Program-made: the position numbers and the translations under genes
From: Streptomyces sp. P3
GTDB taxonomy: Bacteria > Actinomycetota > Actinomycetes > Streptomycetales > Streptomycetaceae
NCBI RefSeq assembly: GCF_003032475.1
Contig: NZ_CP028369.1
Location: 8,246,001-8,310,000 of the forward strand
Length of the DNA: 64,000 bases
Direction: 5' to 3'
In this document: positions 56,258 through 64,000 of the stretch, piece after piece
How the letters are laid out: each line of letters begins with the position of its first letter
Position numbering within the stretch: the stretch's first letter is position 1
The notes under the pieces: model-generated
The model's database searches: none
What the model was told of the DNA's origin: nothing
The model's input: only the letters and a program-made list of their open reading frames with translations

Positions 56258-56800
56258 GTGGGGATCATGATCAGGTCGGTGACCCACAGCCGGTTCCGCC
56301 CGTTCGCGGTCAAGTCGCGTTGCACCAGGTCAGGGGCGAGATCGGCGTCCGGGTCACGGCGAGTAAAGCCCTTACCCCGGCGGGGGCTGATCCCCGCGAG
56401 GCCGGCCTGGCGCATGAGGTGCTCGACGCGCTTACGGCCGACGTAAACGCCCTCACGCTTGAGGACGGCGTGCACGCGGGGTGCGCCGTAGATCCCGCCG
56501 GAACCGGCGTCGACCTGCCGGATCATGCCCGTCAGCTCGGCGTCCAGGCGCCGCCGCTCGCACGGCTCGGTCTCGGCCTGGCGCCACCAGGTGGAGGAAG
56601 GGATGGAAAGTTCCCGGAGTACGGGCTCGACCCCCAGGTGAGGGTGCTCGTCGAGGAGCGCGGTCACCTGGGCCGGGTCGGGTCGAGCGGGGCCGCGGAA
56701 AAAGCCGACGCCGTCCGCAGGACCTCGTTCGCACGCTTGATCTGGGCATTCTCCTTGCGCAGGGCTGCCAGCTCCTCACGCACGGCGGCTTCGCCCAGGG
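56258..56800 (-). mobile_element. Truncated IS3-family element (orfA end and orfB start)
   Basis: On the minus strand the tail of orfA (EELAALRKENAQIKRANEVL, then ASAFSAAPLD) ends at 56664 and overlaps the GTG start of orfB at 56667, as is usual in IS3 elements. OrfB runs ALLDEHPHLGVEPVLREL, GIYGAPRVHAVLKREGVYVG, RLWVTDL, that is up to the first catalytic Asp, and stops near 56258. Most of the DDE domain is absent, so it cannot transpose. Confidence 0.8.
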
Positions 56801-56837
56801 CATGTCGTCGAGGACGGTGGTGCTCCAGACGTGCTTG

Positions 56838-57152
56838 CACGCCTCCCGCCGGGTCGACGACCGTCTGGTGGCCCTGAGCGGCATCGAGTACGTCACCCTC
56901 AACGGCGACGGGCTGATCACGAGCCTGGACAACCGCATGGTGACCGCGGACAGTCGACTCTGACCGGCCCGCGCCTACCCGGTGGTCCGCCCGTCTGGTA
57001 CGCAAGAGAGCGTCCGTGTCCGACATATCGAGGACCGTACCCACTTCGACGGCGGCGAACTGCACTCTCGTCCGACAGAGACGGTGGACGAGAGTGCCGT
57101 CCGTGCGATGAGTCATGCCGCCGCGCGCAGCGACTTGGGTACCGATAACCGC
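56838..57152 (+). repeat. Copy 2 of a decayed dispersed repeat
   Basis: It contains the three blocks seen at 38926-39030, here at 56838-56863, 56933-56960 and 57117-57150. In the plus frame the first two blocks end a short open frame, LSGIEYVTLNGDGLITSLD to ADSRL, which may be a relic of a small SnoaL-like protein cut by the IS3 fragment. Confidence 0.45.
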
Positions 57153-57632
57153 TCGCCGCACGCGCCGAGCCTCCTGGTGGACGGCCAGGGCGTCGGCGTG
57201 CCGTTCCAGCCGGGACAGGGTCGGCGTCCGTTGCGACCAGAACTCCTCGACCTGCGGATGCCGCCTCGTCAGCGTCAACAGCTCCGCGGCAGCTGTGTCG
57301 TACGCCCAACCACAGCTCCCGGACAGCGGACGCGGCGAATGTACTTGTTCGGGTTCCTGGCGCGCCCCCATCGCGGTCAGGGCCAGGCACCGCGAGGTCT
57401 TCAGCTCGAGCGCCGCTTTCTCGGAAGCGAGGAAAAAGTCATGTCTTGCCCAAGCTGGAACCATGGGTGAGTAAAATCCGCAAGATCGCGCTGACGTGCC
57501 CCTGACGTCTCTCCCTGAGGCACACTCATTCGTTGACACCTTGGCCGGGCGAGGAAAGAATAGGTCATTCTCTCGGGCTAGCTGAAGCGGTCTCCAACGC
57601 GAACTTGGCGCACAGTAAAAGGTGATCGAGAA
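57153..57632. other. Gene-poor spacer with an unrecognised minus-strand frame
   Basis: On the minus strand about 57110-57470 encodes protein-like sequence (AAAELLTLTRRHPQVEEFW, LERHADALAVHQEA) of no family I know; it may be a truncated regulator. An AGAAT-N5-ATTCT repeat lies near 57557, in the promoter area of the next gene. Confidence 0.35.
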
Positions 57633-58703
57633 ATGCAGTCACAGACATCCGCAGCCATCGATACGCGTAAGCAGTATGTCCGTGCGTTGCAGTCGGCCCT
57701 CAGTGTGGACGAGGTCACCGACGCGTTCATGCGGGCCGGAGCACCGATGATCCCTTCAGATGCCCACGCCGCGTACCGACTCCACGCAGATGCCGGCGAG
57801 GTCGGCATCATGGGAGTTTCGGCGCAACAACGCTTTCTTGACGATTACGAGGATTACGGCAGACGGGATGACCCAGTCCTCGAAATCGCGCTACGCGAAC
57901 TGAGGGCCATCGATTCGTCTCGTGTCACCCGTCCCGATGTATGGGAGTCGAGCGGTGCGCACGCGGCGCTGGGTATGGCTGGATTCGTCCACTCGCTGGA
58001 GGCGCCGGTGATAGTGGGCGGGGTTGTCTTCGGCACTCTGAACTTCGCGCGGGCGCAGAGCCGTCCCAGGTTCAGTCGGAGGGATCTTGTGGCAGCCGGG
58101 TTCATGGGTGAGCAGCTTGGCCTGGCCATGGAACGGGCTTTGCGCTTCGAGGCCACCGGCCGCCGTGTCGGCTTCCTCGAGCAGGCGCTGGACTCGCTTG
58201 CGCAGCCTGTCGTCGTCACCGACCTGGATTGCCGGACGTTGTTCCGAAACCGGGCCGCACGCAAACTGGAGGCGGGCGGCGCCGACGGGTTGGGCGGTCC
58301 TCTCGACGTACCCATCGCCGAGGCGATGGAAGAATTCCGCACGAACGGCCGGCGCGTTTACACCGGGAGTGCCCACGACCCCGGATCCGGCGAGCATCTG
58401 ATCACGAGGTCCCTTCACGTGTCGCAGACACAGGACGTCGCGGTCACCTTGGTGTTCAAGGCCGATAGTGAAAGGATGCGAACCCTGCCGGCCTGGAACG
58501 TGCTGTCCCGGCGAGAGCAGGAGATCGCCGAATTGGTCGCTCAGGGTCTCAGCACCAGACAGATCGCGGAACAGGCCTTCATCACCGAGAACACGGTGAA
58601 GCAGCATCTCAAGCGCATGTTCGCCAAAGTTGACGCGCGCAATAGGGCGGAACTCATCCAGCGCGTTTGGGCGCATGGCGGTAACGCGGGTGCGATGGGT
58701 TGA
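57633..58703 (+). CDS. LuxR-type regulator with GAF- and PAS-like sensor region
   Basis: A 356-residue protein. Residues 20-180 look like a GAF domain (GVVFGTLNFARAQSR), residues 185-270 like a PAS domain (LAQPVVVTDLDCRTLFRNRA) and the C-terminus is a LuxR helix-turn-helix (LSRREQEIAELVAQGLSTRQ, ENTVKQHLKRMFAKV). There is no receiver domain, so a small ligand is probably sensed directly. It stands alone; genes on both sides are relics. Confidence 0.82.
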   Translation: MQSQTSAAIDTRKQYVRALQSALSVDEVTDAFMRAGAPMIPSDAHAAYRLHADAGEVGIMGVSAQQRFLDDYEDYGRRDDPVLEIALRELRAIDSSRVTRPDVWESSGAHAALGMAGFVHSLEAPVIVGGVVFGTLNFARAQSRPRFSRRDLVAAGFMGEQLGLAMERALRFEATGRRVGFLEQALDSLAQPVVVTDLDCRTLFRNRAARKLEAGGADGLGGPLDVPIAEAMEEFRTNGRRVYTGSAHDPGSGEHLITRSLHVSQTQDVAVTLVFKADSERMRTLPAWNVLSRREQEIAELVAQGLSTRQIAEQAFITENTVKQHLKRMFAKVDARNRAELIQRVWAHGGNAGAMG

Positions 58704-58980
58704 CCCCCTTCTGTGGCCCCGCAGCCGCACTCTCGCCGTACGCCGCGTACGAGAAGCGGCCGCGGGGCCACACGTGCTGCAGCCCCTGCAGCGATGGCAA
58801 AAACACTTGGAAATCAGTTGCCGCCACACAGTCTCCGTTCGGGTGTCACCGGTCAAACGGCAGACAGGGGGCCCTGACGTCCGGTTCCCTTGCCTCACTT
58901 GCCAGCGCAGTCTTTCTCGGTGTGCAACTGCGTTCCAACGGACTTTGTAATCACCCTGATCGTCACCCCGTTGTGAAGTC

Positions 58981-59250
58981 GTTCAGGAGCAGCTGCTCGA
59001 AGCATCGCGGCTCTTTGCCCAGCATCGTCGTCGTCATGAGGTCCGTTCCCGGCTGGAGACCCTGACGCCCTGCGAGCGAGAGGTGCTGCGACTGGTGATC
59101 AGCGGACTTTCGAGCCAGGTCATCGTTCAGCGGCTGGGCACCAGCGCCAAGACGATCGATGTCCACCGGGCTCGGACCACGTCCAAGACTGAGTCGGAAA
59201 GCCTGGCCACTCTGGTCCGGGATGTGCTCCAGAACCAGATCACCGTCTGA
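58981..59250 (+). pseudogene. C-terminal fragment of a FixJ/LuxR-type response regulator
   Basis: A 90-codon open frame without a start codon encodes LTPCEREVLRLVISGLSSQ and SAKTIDVHRARTTSK, the DNA-binding part of FixJ-like response regulators, together with the preceding helix. No receiver domain or start is found upstream. It appears to be the end of a lost gene. Confidence 0.6.
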
Positions 59251-59450
59251 GCGTCGGCCGCCCCCGAGCGCGTAGCCGGGGTTCCTGCACTGACCAGCGC
59301 GGCGAAGCCGAGCGGGGTGCGCATGGGCGCTCGGCCCGGTCGATCACGGTCGAGATCAGCCGCGAGGGTGGCTGCCTCCTTCACGGCGGCGGTCACCCTC
59401 TTCCCTCTTCGGAGGTGGTCAAGAGGCTTTCAGCAGGCTGCTGATCCGTT

Positions 59451-62078
59451 TCATGCGCCGGATGGGGGCTCAAGGTCCGCAAAAACAGACAACGTCTGAT
59501 CCACTCCGGTCGGAGCATCCTCGGGCGGGCTGAGGAGTTGTTCGGCCCAAATGGTCTTGCCGGTGGCGGAGTAGCGGGTGCCCCAGCGATGGGAAAACTG
59601 CGCGATGAGGTAGAGCCCGCGGCCGCCCTCGTCGGTGGTCGCCGCTCGGCGGATGTGCGGGGATGTGCTGCTGGCGTCGCTGACCTCGCAGATGAGGGTC
59701 CGATCGAGGATCAACCGCAGTTTGATGGGGCCATTGGTGTAGCGGATGGCATTGGTGACCAATTCACTGATGATCAGTTCAGTGGTGAAGGCGGAGTCCT
59801 CCAGATTCCACTGCTGGAGTTGCCGCAGGACAAGAGACCGAGCGCTGGCAACGACGGCTGGGTCTCGCGGCAGGTCCCACGTGACGTGGCGCTCGCAACT
59901 GAGTGCTCGCGTCTTCACGAGCAAGAATGCCAGATCCTCGTCGGCCGGCAGACGTGGAACCACAGAGTCGGCTATCGCCTGGCATTTGTCTTCGAGAGCC
60001 TGGTCGCTCAGCCCGACAGTCGAATGGAGTCGGCCGCGCATGACGGCGTCCGTCGGCCAGGCGTGAGCCAGGCTCTTGGTGTGGAAGAGAAGGGTGCTGC
60101 CCTCGGCGAGTTCAACCTCCGCAAGCTCGAACACAGGGTCCCCCAGCCCCAGGGGCTTGCTCGGCGGCAGTTGAGGGAAGCGGACCTGCCCCGTCGGATC
60201 AGCGATCATGGGCGCAGGGTGTCCAGCACTTGCCATCACGCAGCGGCGAGATATGGGGTCGTAGATCGCAAAAAGGCAAGTCGCACCCATCAGCCCCTCT
60301 GCGATGGGTGCGGCTCCCTTGCCATGCTCGCGCTCCACCAAGCGCGGCACCATGTCGTCGAGCCGTCCCAGCAACTCGTCAGGAGTAAGGTCCAGTTGCG
60401 CCAGAGTGCGTACCGCAGAGCTGATCTGGCCCATACATGCCGCCGCCGGGATCCCTTTGCCTGGTACGTCTCCGACTACCAGGGCGACGCGTGCTGCCGG
60501 CAGCGGAATGATGTCAAACCAATCGCCGCTCACGCCGGCGTACGCCTTGGCGGGGATGAAGCAGTGCACAACGTCGAGAGCTGTCTGGTCCGGCACGTTG
60601 TGGGGGAGCATGCTCCTGTGCAGCGTCACAGCGGCTGTGTGTTCTCGGATGTAACGCCGGGCATTGTCGATGCAGACTGCGGCGCGGGCGGCAAGTTCTT
60701 GGGCGAGAACGAGATCATCCCGTTCGAAGGGCCCAGCACGGGCACTGCGGTGCAGGTAGGCGAGGCCCAGCGTGACGTCGCGTGCGCGCAGCGGCACCAG
60801 CATGCCGCAGTTCTCTCCCTCTTCGAGGAGGGACCGCGTCCGAGGGCCGAAGATGTCGCGGAGCCCCTCGGCGTTCAGGTCACGCATGGACAACAGTGCC
60901 GGTTGACCATCCAGGAAGCTCTCGGACTGAAGGGAGTGAGCGGGGATGGTCAGCAGATCTCCCATCTGACCGGGTCCCTCAGCAGACGTGCCCACGGTTT
61001 TGCGCGCCACATGGCGCAGCACGACGTCCCCGGCATCTGAAGGCCGAGGCTCCTCGCCCTCTGTCACACCTGCCATCAGGTCGATCGCTGCGAAGTCTGC
61101 GAATCTCGGGACAAGCAAGTCGACCAGTTCCTCAGCGGTTGTGACCACATCGAGCGTCGTCCCTACCCGGGCTCCGGACTCGGCGAGGAAAGCCAGGCGC
61201 TCACGGGCCCAGTAGCGGTCGGTGACGTCGATCACCGCGTCCGTGACCCCGATAATCTGGCCATCCCCACCGGTCAACGCGAAGGAGGAGACGTTCCAGA
61301 CATGCTCCCTTTCCGGGTCGGAAGGGGTTCGTCCATGGTGCAGGGAGTTGATCACGGGTAGTCCAGTGTCCAGCACCTTTCGGAGGCGGTGCTCGATCGC
61401 TTCGGTGTCGAGTTCTGGAAGCACTTCGCTGATTCGTCGCCCCAGGACGTCTTCCCGGACGATTCCTTGAAGCTTGACCAGAGAGTCGTTCATCCGGATG
61501 TATCGAAGTTCGGTGTCGAACACCGCGAGGCCGATCGGTGACTGGGTGAACAGTCCATCGAGGATGGACTGGTCCTCCTGGCGCTGCAGCGGCTGTTCGC
61601 TACTGGCAAGGACCAAGGTCCGGTCACTGCCTGGCTCTGTTGAGGTGAGTGGGACGAGGTGAAGTTCGAACTTCAGACGGTGACCCTCCCGGTGCCTGAG
61701 GACCGCAGCTCGACCATGACTGTCGTCGGCCTCAGCGCGTTCAAGCACTCCACCGGGGACGTCCGGAGGCATTCCGGGCCACAGCACAGCCGCCGGCCGT
61801 CCCACGACCTCGGTCGTCTTGTATCCGAGGATCTCCTCCGCCTCGGGGCTCCATGCGGTTACGATGCCCTCGTCATCCAGAACGAAGGTGGCCACAGGTC
61901 CGAGGGCACGAGAGTCCGCGATGCGGCGGGTTGAGGACACGCTCACCGGAGTATCCATCCGTCCGACCCTGGCCATGGATGCTTGAGGCCTGACCGTAGG
62001 CATTTCAGGCCATTTTCCACTGTACTGGACATCCGGGATCCCGATGGGGTGGGAACCGTGGCTGTCCCAGTCGATCAT
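59451..62078 (-). CDS. SpoIIE-type phosphatase with PAS, GAF and RsbW-like ATPase domains
   Basis: An 875-residue cytoplasmic protein. The order is PAS (residues 50-160, LGPVATFVLDDEGIVTAWSP), PAS (175-290, FDTELRYIRMNDSLVKLQG), GAF (310-470), SpoIIE/PP2C (500-735, GDWFDIIPL and VVGDVPGKG) and a histidine-kinase-like ATPase (750-855, ELVTNAIRYTNGPIKL, TDEGGRGLYL). Such proteins regulate anti-sigma and anti-anti-sigma partners in Streptomyces. It starts in the stop of the hydrolase gene (ATGA), which supports the long N-terminus, although later Met codons at residues 35 and 41 are possible. Confidence 0.87.
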   Translation of the reverse strand: MIDWDSHGSHPIGIPDVQYSGKWPEMPTVRPQASMARVGRMDTPVSVSSTRRIADSRALGPVATFVLDDEGIVTAWSPEAEEILGYKTTEVVGRPAAVLWPGMPPDVPGGVLERAEADDSHGRAAVLRHREGHRLKFELHLVPLTSTEPGSDRTLVLASSEQPLQRQEDQSILDGLFTQSPIGLAVFDTELRYIRMNDSLVKLQGIVREDVLGRRISEVLPELDTEAIEHRLRKVLDTGLPVINSLHHGRTPSDPEREHVWNVSSFALTGGDGQIIGVTDAVIDVTDRYWARERLAFLAESGARVGTTLDVVTTAEELVDLLVPRFADFAAIDLMAGVTEGEEPRPSDAGDVVLRHVARKTVGTSAEGPGQMGDLLTIPAHSLQSESFLDGQPALLSMRDLNAEGLRDIFGPRTRSLLEEGENCGMLVPLRARDVTLGLAYLHRSARAGPFERDDLVLAQELAARAAVCIDNARRYIREHTAAVTLHRSMLPHNVPDQTALDVVHCFIPAKAYAGVSGDWFDIIPLPAARVALVVGDVPGKGIPAAACMGQISSAVRTLAQLDLTPDELLGRLDDMVPRLVEREHGKGAAPIAEGLMGATCLFAIYDPISRRCVMASAGHPAPMIADPTGQVRFPQLPPSKPLGLGDPVFELAEVELAEGSTLLFHTKSLAHAWPTDAVMRGRLHSTVGLSDQALEDKCQAIADSVVPRLPADEDLAFLLVKTRALSCERHVTWDLPRDPAVVASARSLVLRQLQQWNLEDSAFTTELIISELVTNAIRYTNGPIKLRLILDRTLICEVSDASSTSPHIRRAATTDEGGRGLYLIAQFSHRWGTRYSATGKTIWAEQLLSPPEDAPTGVDQTLSVFADLEPPSGA

Positions 62079-62911
62079 TGGACCAGCGCCTCCCTTTGTG
62101 GCTCGCCCTTGCCCTCACCAGCGATGTTGCAGAGCCATCGGTGCGTCATCTCCGCAATGTCCGCCCAGTTGCGGTCGAGGGTGACGCCATGACCGAAACC
62201 AGCCGCGTAGCGGTAGTCCGCGCCCAGCAACCGGGCCAGCCGATGAACAGCGGCCGGATCGGACAAGGCATCGTGCTCAGCCGCGAGGACGAGGAGCGGC
62301 CCCGAGATCCTCACCGGATCGACAGTGACGCTCCACTCCGTGGTGACTTGGGCCACTGCCCGTGGGGACTCCGGGACGAGGAGCTCGTAGTACCGCCGGG
62401 CAAGCTCGTCGTCGGTTCCGGAGAAGAACAGTTCTTGCGTCAGCTCGAACGGCGGCGGACCCCACATCTGAGTGGGATCGGTTGGTACCTCGAGTTTGTC
62501 GGGCGTCGCCTCTCCTGGGAGGCCGGGTGTCAGGAGCACCATGCCCGCGTGCCGATTGCGTTCGGCGTACTTCAGGCTCGCGAGTGCACCCATGCTGTGA
62601 GCGATGATGATCGGTGGCTCCTGGAGCCCGGAGGCCACCGCTTCGATATCGGGGGCCACGTCTTCGATGGAACGCCGGAGAGCCTCTTCCCGCGGCAACG
62701 GCTGTGATGTTCCGTGACCTCTCCAGCTCAGAGCGTGGCAGTCCCAGCCTCTGGCCGACAGGTATTCGGTGAAGTCGTCCCAGCACCACGCCCCGTGGAG
62801 TCCGCCGTGCACCAACAGCACGGGGGTCGGCCTGGCGGTCGAACTGGGAGCAGGTCTCCGCCTGGCAACATGGATGCCGCCGACTTCGTAGTCGACGATG
62901 TGGTTTGGCAT
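62075..62911 (-). CDS. Alpha/beta hydrolase
   Basis: A 278-residue protein without a signal. The oxyanion motif is LVHGGLHGAW, the nucleophile elbow is IIAHSMGALAS, the acid is the Asp in LAAEHDALSDP and the His is in FGHGVTLD. The N-terminal part and the size suggest an esterase or C-C hydrolase acting in the cytoplasm. It is encoded 34 bases after the aldoxime dehydratase gene and overlaps the phosphatase gene, so it belongs to a three-gene run. The substrate is unknown. Confidence 0.85.
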   Translation of the reverse strand: MPNHIVDYEVGGIHVARRRPAPSSTARPTPVLLVHGGLHGAWCWDDFTEYLSARGWDCHALSWRGHGTSQPLPREEALRRSIEDVAPDIEAVASGLQEPPIIIAHSMGALASLKYAERNRHAGMVLLTPGLPGEATPDKLEVPTDPTQMWGPPPFELTQELFFSGTDDELARRYYELLVPESPRAVAQVTTEWSVTVDPVRISGPLLVLAAEHDALSDPAAVHRLARLLGADYRYAAGFGHGVTLDRNWADIAEMTHRWLCNIAGEGKGEPQREALVQ

Positions 62912-62945
62912 CGCGTTCTCCTTCGCCCCGGGCGATCCGGGAGGC

Positions 62946-63971
62946 TCAGTGGTCAGAAACGAGATCGGAAACAGCGCTGCTCAGGTGTCCCAAGAACGGC
63001 AGGAGACCCGTGCGGTCGTGACAGTTGAGGTATTCCGCCCGGGCACCGCCCGCCGGCACGACGTAGACCTCGTGACCGAGAACCACGGTGACGTCGGGCG
63101 CGAAGTGCCGGGCCAACTCGCCGAAGCTCTGCAAGATGGCGAGATGGGTGGGATGCTTGTGCGCCCAGGCCTCGAGGTGCGCGAGCGACTGCCACCAGGC
63201 CAGCGTGGCAGTCTGGACCTGCGCATCAGCAGGGTGGTGGACGTCGATCTTGCGGATGCTGAGACACCCGGTGTCGAGGGGGTTTTCCGACAAGTAGTCG
63301 ACCCCCGCCTGATACACCGGAAGCATCTTCTCCTCGAACCAGTCGCGCTCCGCATCGGGGCAGTGCCGCCACCCTTGAGGTGACCGGATGAAGCACATGT
63401 TCTCCGGTACCTCGAACGAGACGAGACGGCTGTCGGACATCACGGCGACCGGTGACAGCTCCGTTACTGTTCCGGGCAGCCCACCGTCCTCTGCGTCGTG
63501 GATGCGGTCGCGCATCGACCCGAAGTAGGAGTGGTACGGGTTGAGCTCCTTCGACCGGTTCTTCGCCATGCCCCACCGTGCATCCTGGGTGGAATACGAC
63601 GTCTCCAGTCGGCGGGCCGGTACCTGCAGCGACTCGACCCAGAGCCCGACGCTTCGTTCGCCCGGTTTCGGCACCCAGGATTCCAGCGGGTGCTCGGCAT
63701 GCCATCGGCGGTAGGCGTCCCCCGAGACCCAGTACACCAGGAACACGTCGTTGACATGGCCGGCCGCGTCCACGTGTCGTCCGGCCTCGATCTGATACAC
63801 GGAGGCGTCTGCTTCCAGGGCGTGCAGTACCTGGTCGCGCATGTCCTGGACGTCGGTCCCTGGGTGGTACTGGATGCCGATCTGCGCCATGACGGCGGCG
63901 TCCAGTGACGAGAACTCCGAACTGTAGGCCGAGTAGGGGTTCTGGAAGTCACTGGCTCGGATCTTCGTCAC
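62946..63971 (-). CDS. Aldoxime dehydratase (phenylacetaldoxime dehydratase family)
   Basis: A 341-residue haem enzyme that converts aldoximes to nitriles. The start VTKIRASDFQ (GTG) is followed by the family's FLVYWVSGD and the C-terminal His pair: His300 in VVLGHEVYV probably binds the haem iron, and His318 in NCHDRTGLLPF corresponds to the catalytic distal His of OxdA/OxdRE (His299 and His320 there). AHLEAWAHKHPTHLAI is another family stretch. Known relatives lie next to nitrilases, nitrile hydratases or amidases; here an alpha/beta hydrolase and a SpoIIE phosphatase follow. Genes upstream are outside the window. Confidence 0.86.
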   Translation of the reverse strand: MTKIRASDFQNPYSAYSSEFSSLDAAVMAQIGIQYHPGTDVQDMRDQVLHALEADASVYQIEAGRHVDAAGHVNDVFLVYWVSGDAYRRWHAEHPLESWVPKPGERSVGLWVESLQVPARRLETSYSTQDARWGMAKNRSKELNPYHSYFGSMRDRIHDAEDGGLPGTVTELSPVAVMSDSRLVSFEVPENMCFIRSPQGWRHCPDAERDWFEEKMLPVYQAGVDYLSENPLDTGCLSIRKIDVHHPADAQVQTATLAWWQSLAHLEAWAHKHPTHLAILQSFGELARHFAPDVTVVLGHEVYVVPAGGARAEYLNCHDRTGLLPFLGHLSSAVSDLVSDH

Positions 63972-64000
63972 CGCTGGTTCCTCTCGTGGTTCCTCTGGTG

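Noticed and set aside
57555..57575. AGAAT-N5-ATTCT near the LuxR-type gene as another operator of the catabolic regulon
   Set aside because: The spacer is 5 rather than 3 bases and the neighbouring genes are unrelated, so I do not count it as a member.

Overview
The window is high-GC DNA with frequent GTG starts, 4-base stop/start overlaps, Tat-type signal peptides, a SpoIIE/GAF/ATPase phosphatase and large secreted polysaccharidases. This points to a soil actinomycete, most likely Streptomyces; that is inferred from gene style, not from a marker gene. No rRNA or CRISPR array is visible. The only tRNA-like sequence is a degenerate one.

Layout. (1) 1-9.86 kb: a CoA-thioester catabolic cluster with an LLM-type oxidoreductase end, a class III CoA-transferase, three SDRs, a TetR regulator, an acyl-CoA dehydrogenase/APH-kinase pair, an acyl-CoA synthetase and a thiolase. 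(2) 10.5-24.3 kb: a block of secreted enzymes for pectin, rhamnogalacturonan-I and galactan: PL9 lyase, GH2, GH43, GH53, three CE12 esterases (one broken), CE8 and an alpha/beta hydrolase. Decayed gene pieces lie inside and at its right edge. (3) 24.6-34.3 kb: a GntR relic, then the second half of the catabolic cluster: thioesterase, paired acyl-CoA dehydrogenases, NTF2-like protein, a Liv-type ABC transporter without a binding protein, two small proteins and an amidohydrolase. (4) 34.4-44.1 kb: a two-component system with an MMPL exporter, a PucR-type regulator, a FadD-type ligase and a tannase-family esterase. (5) 44.1-54.2 kb: a tRNA-like relic, then a minus-strand operon of a peptide-type ABC transporter, a beta-glucuronidase and a GH39-like glycosidase, with a divergent TetR gene. 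The permease gene is broken by a 20-bp tandem duplication. (6) 54.2-59.3 kb: degraded DNA with IS110 and IS3 relics and two LuxR-type sequences. (7) 59.4-64 kb: an aldoxime dehydratase, an alpha/beta hydrolase and a SpoIIE phosphatase in one minus-strand run.

The most interesting signal is a palindrome, (G/C)AGAAT-N3-ATTCT(C/G). It occurs at 2239, 2261, 3840, 3862, 7270 and 28686, twice as pairs spaced exactly 22 bp centre to centre. These sites sit at four promoter regions of the catabolic genes on both sides of the pectin block and nowhere I noticed in that block. I infer one regulon, probably under the TetR protein at 3166-3822, controlling uptake, CoA activation and beta-oxidation-like breakdown of an unidentified carboxylic acid. 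The pectin block appears to have been placed between its halves. The ACAD/APH pair (as in LvaC/LvaA and ACAD10/11) and the heteromeric-looking dehydrogenase pair suggest a 4-hydroxyacyl, terpenoid or steroid-like substrate.
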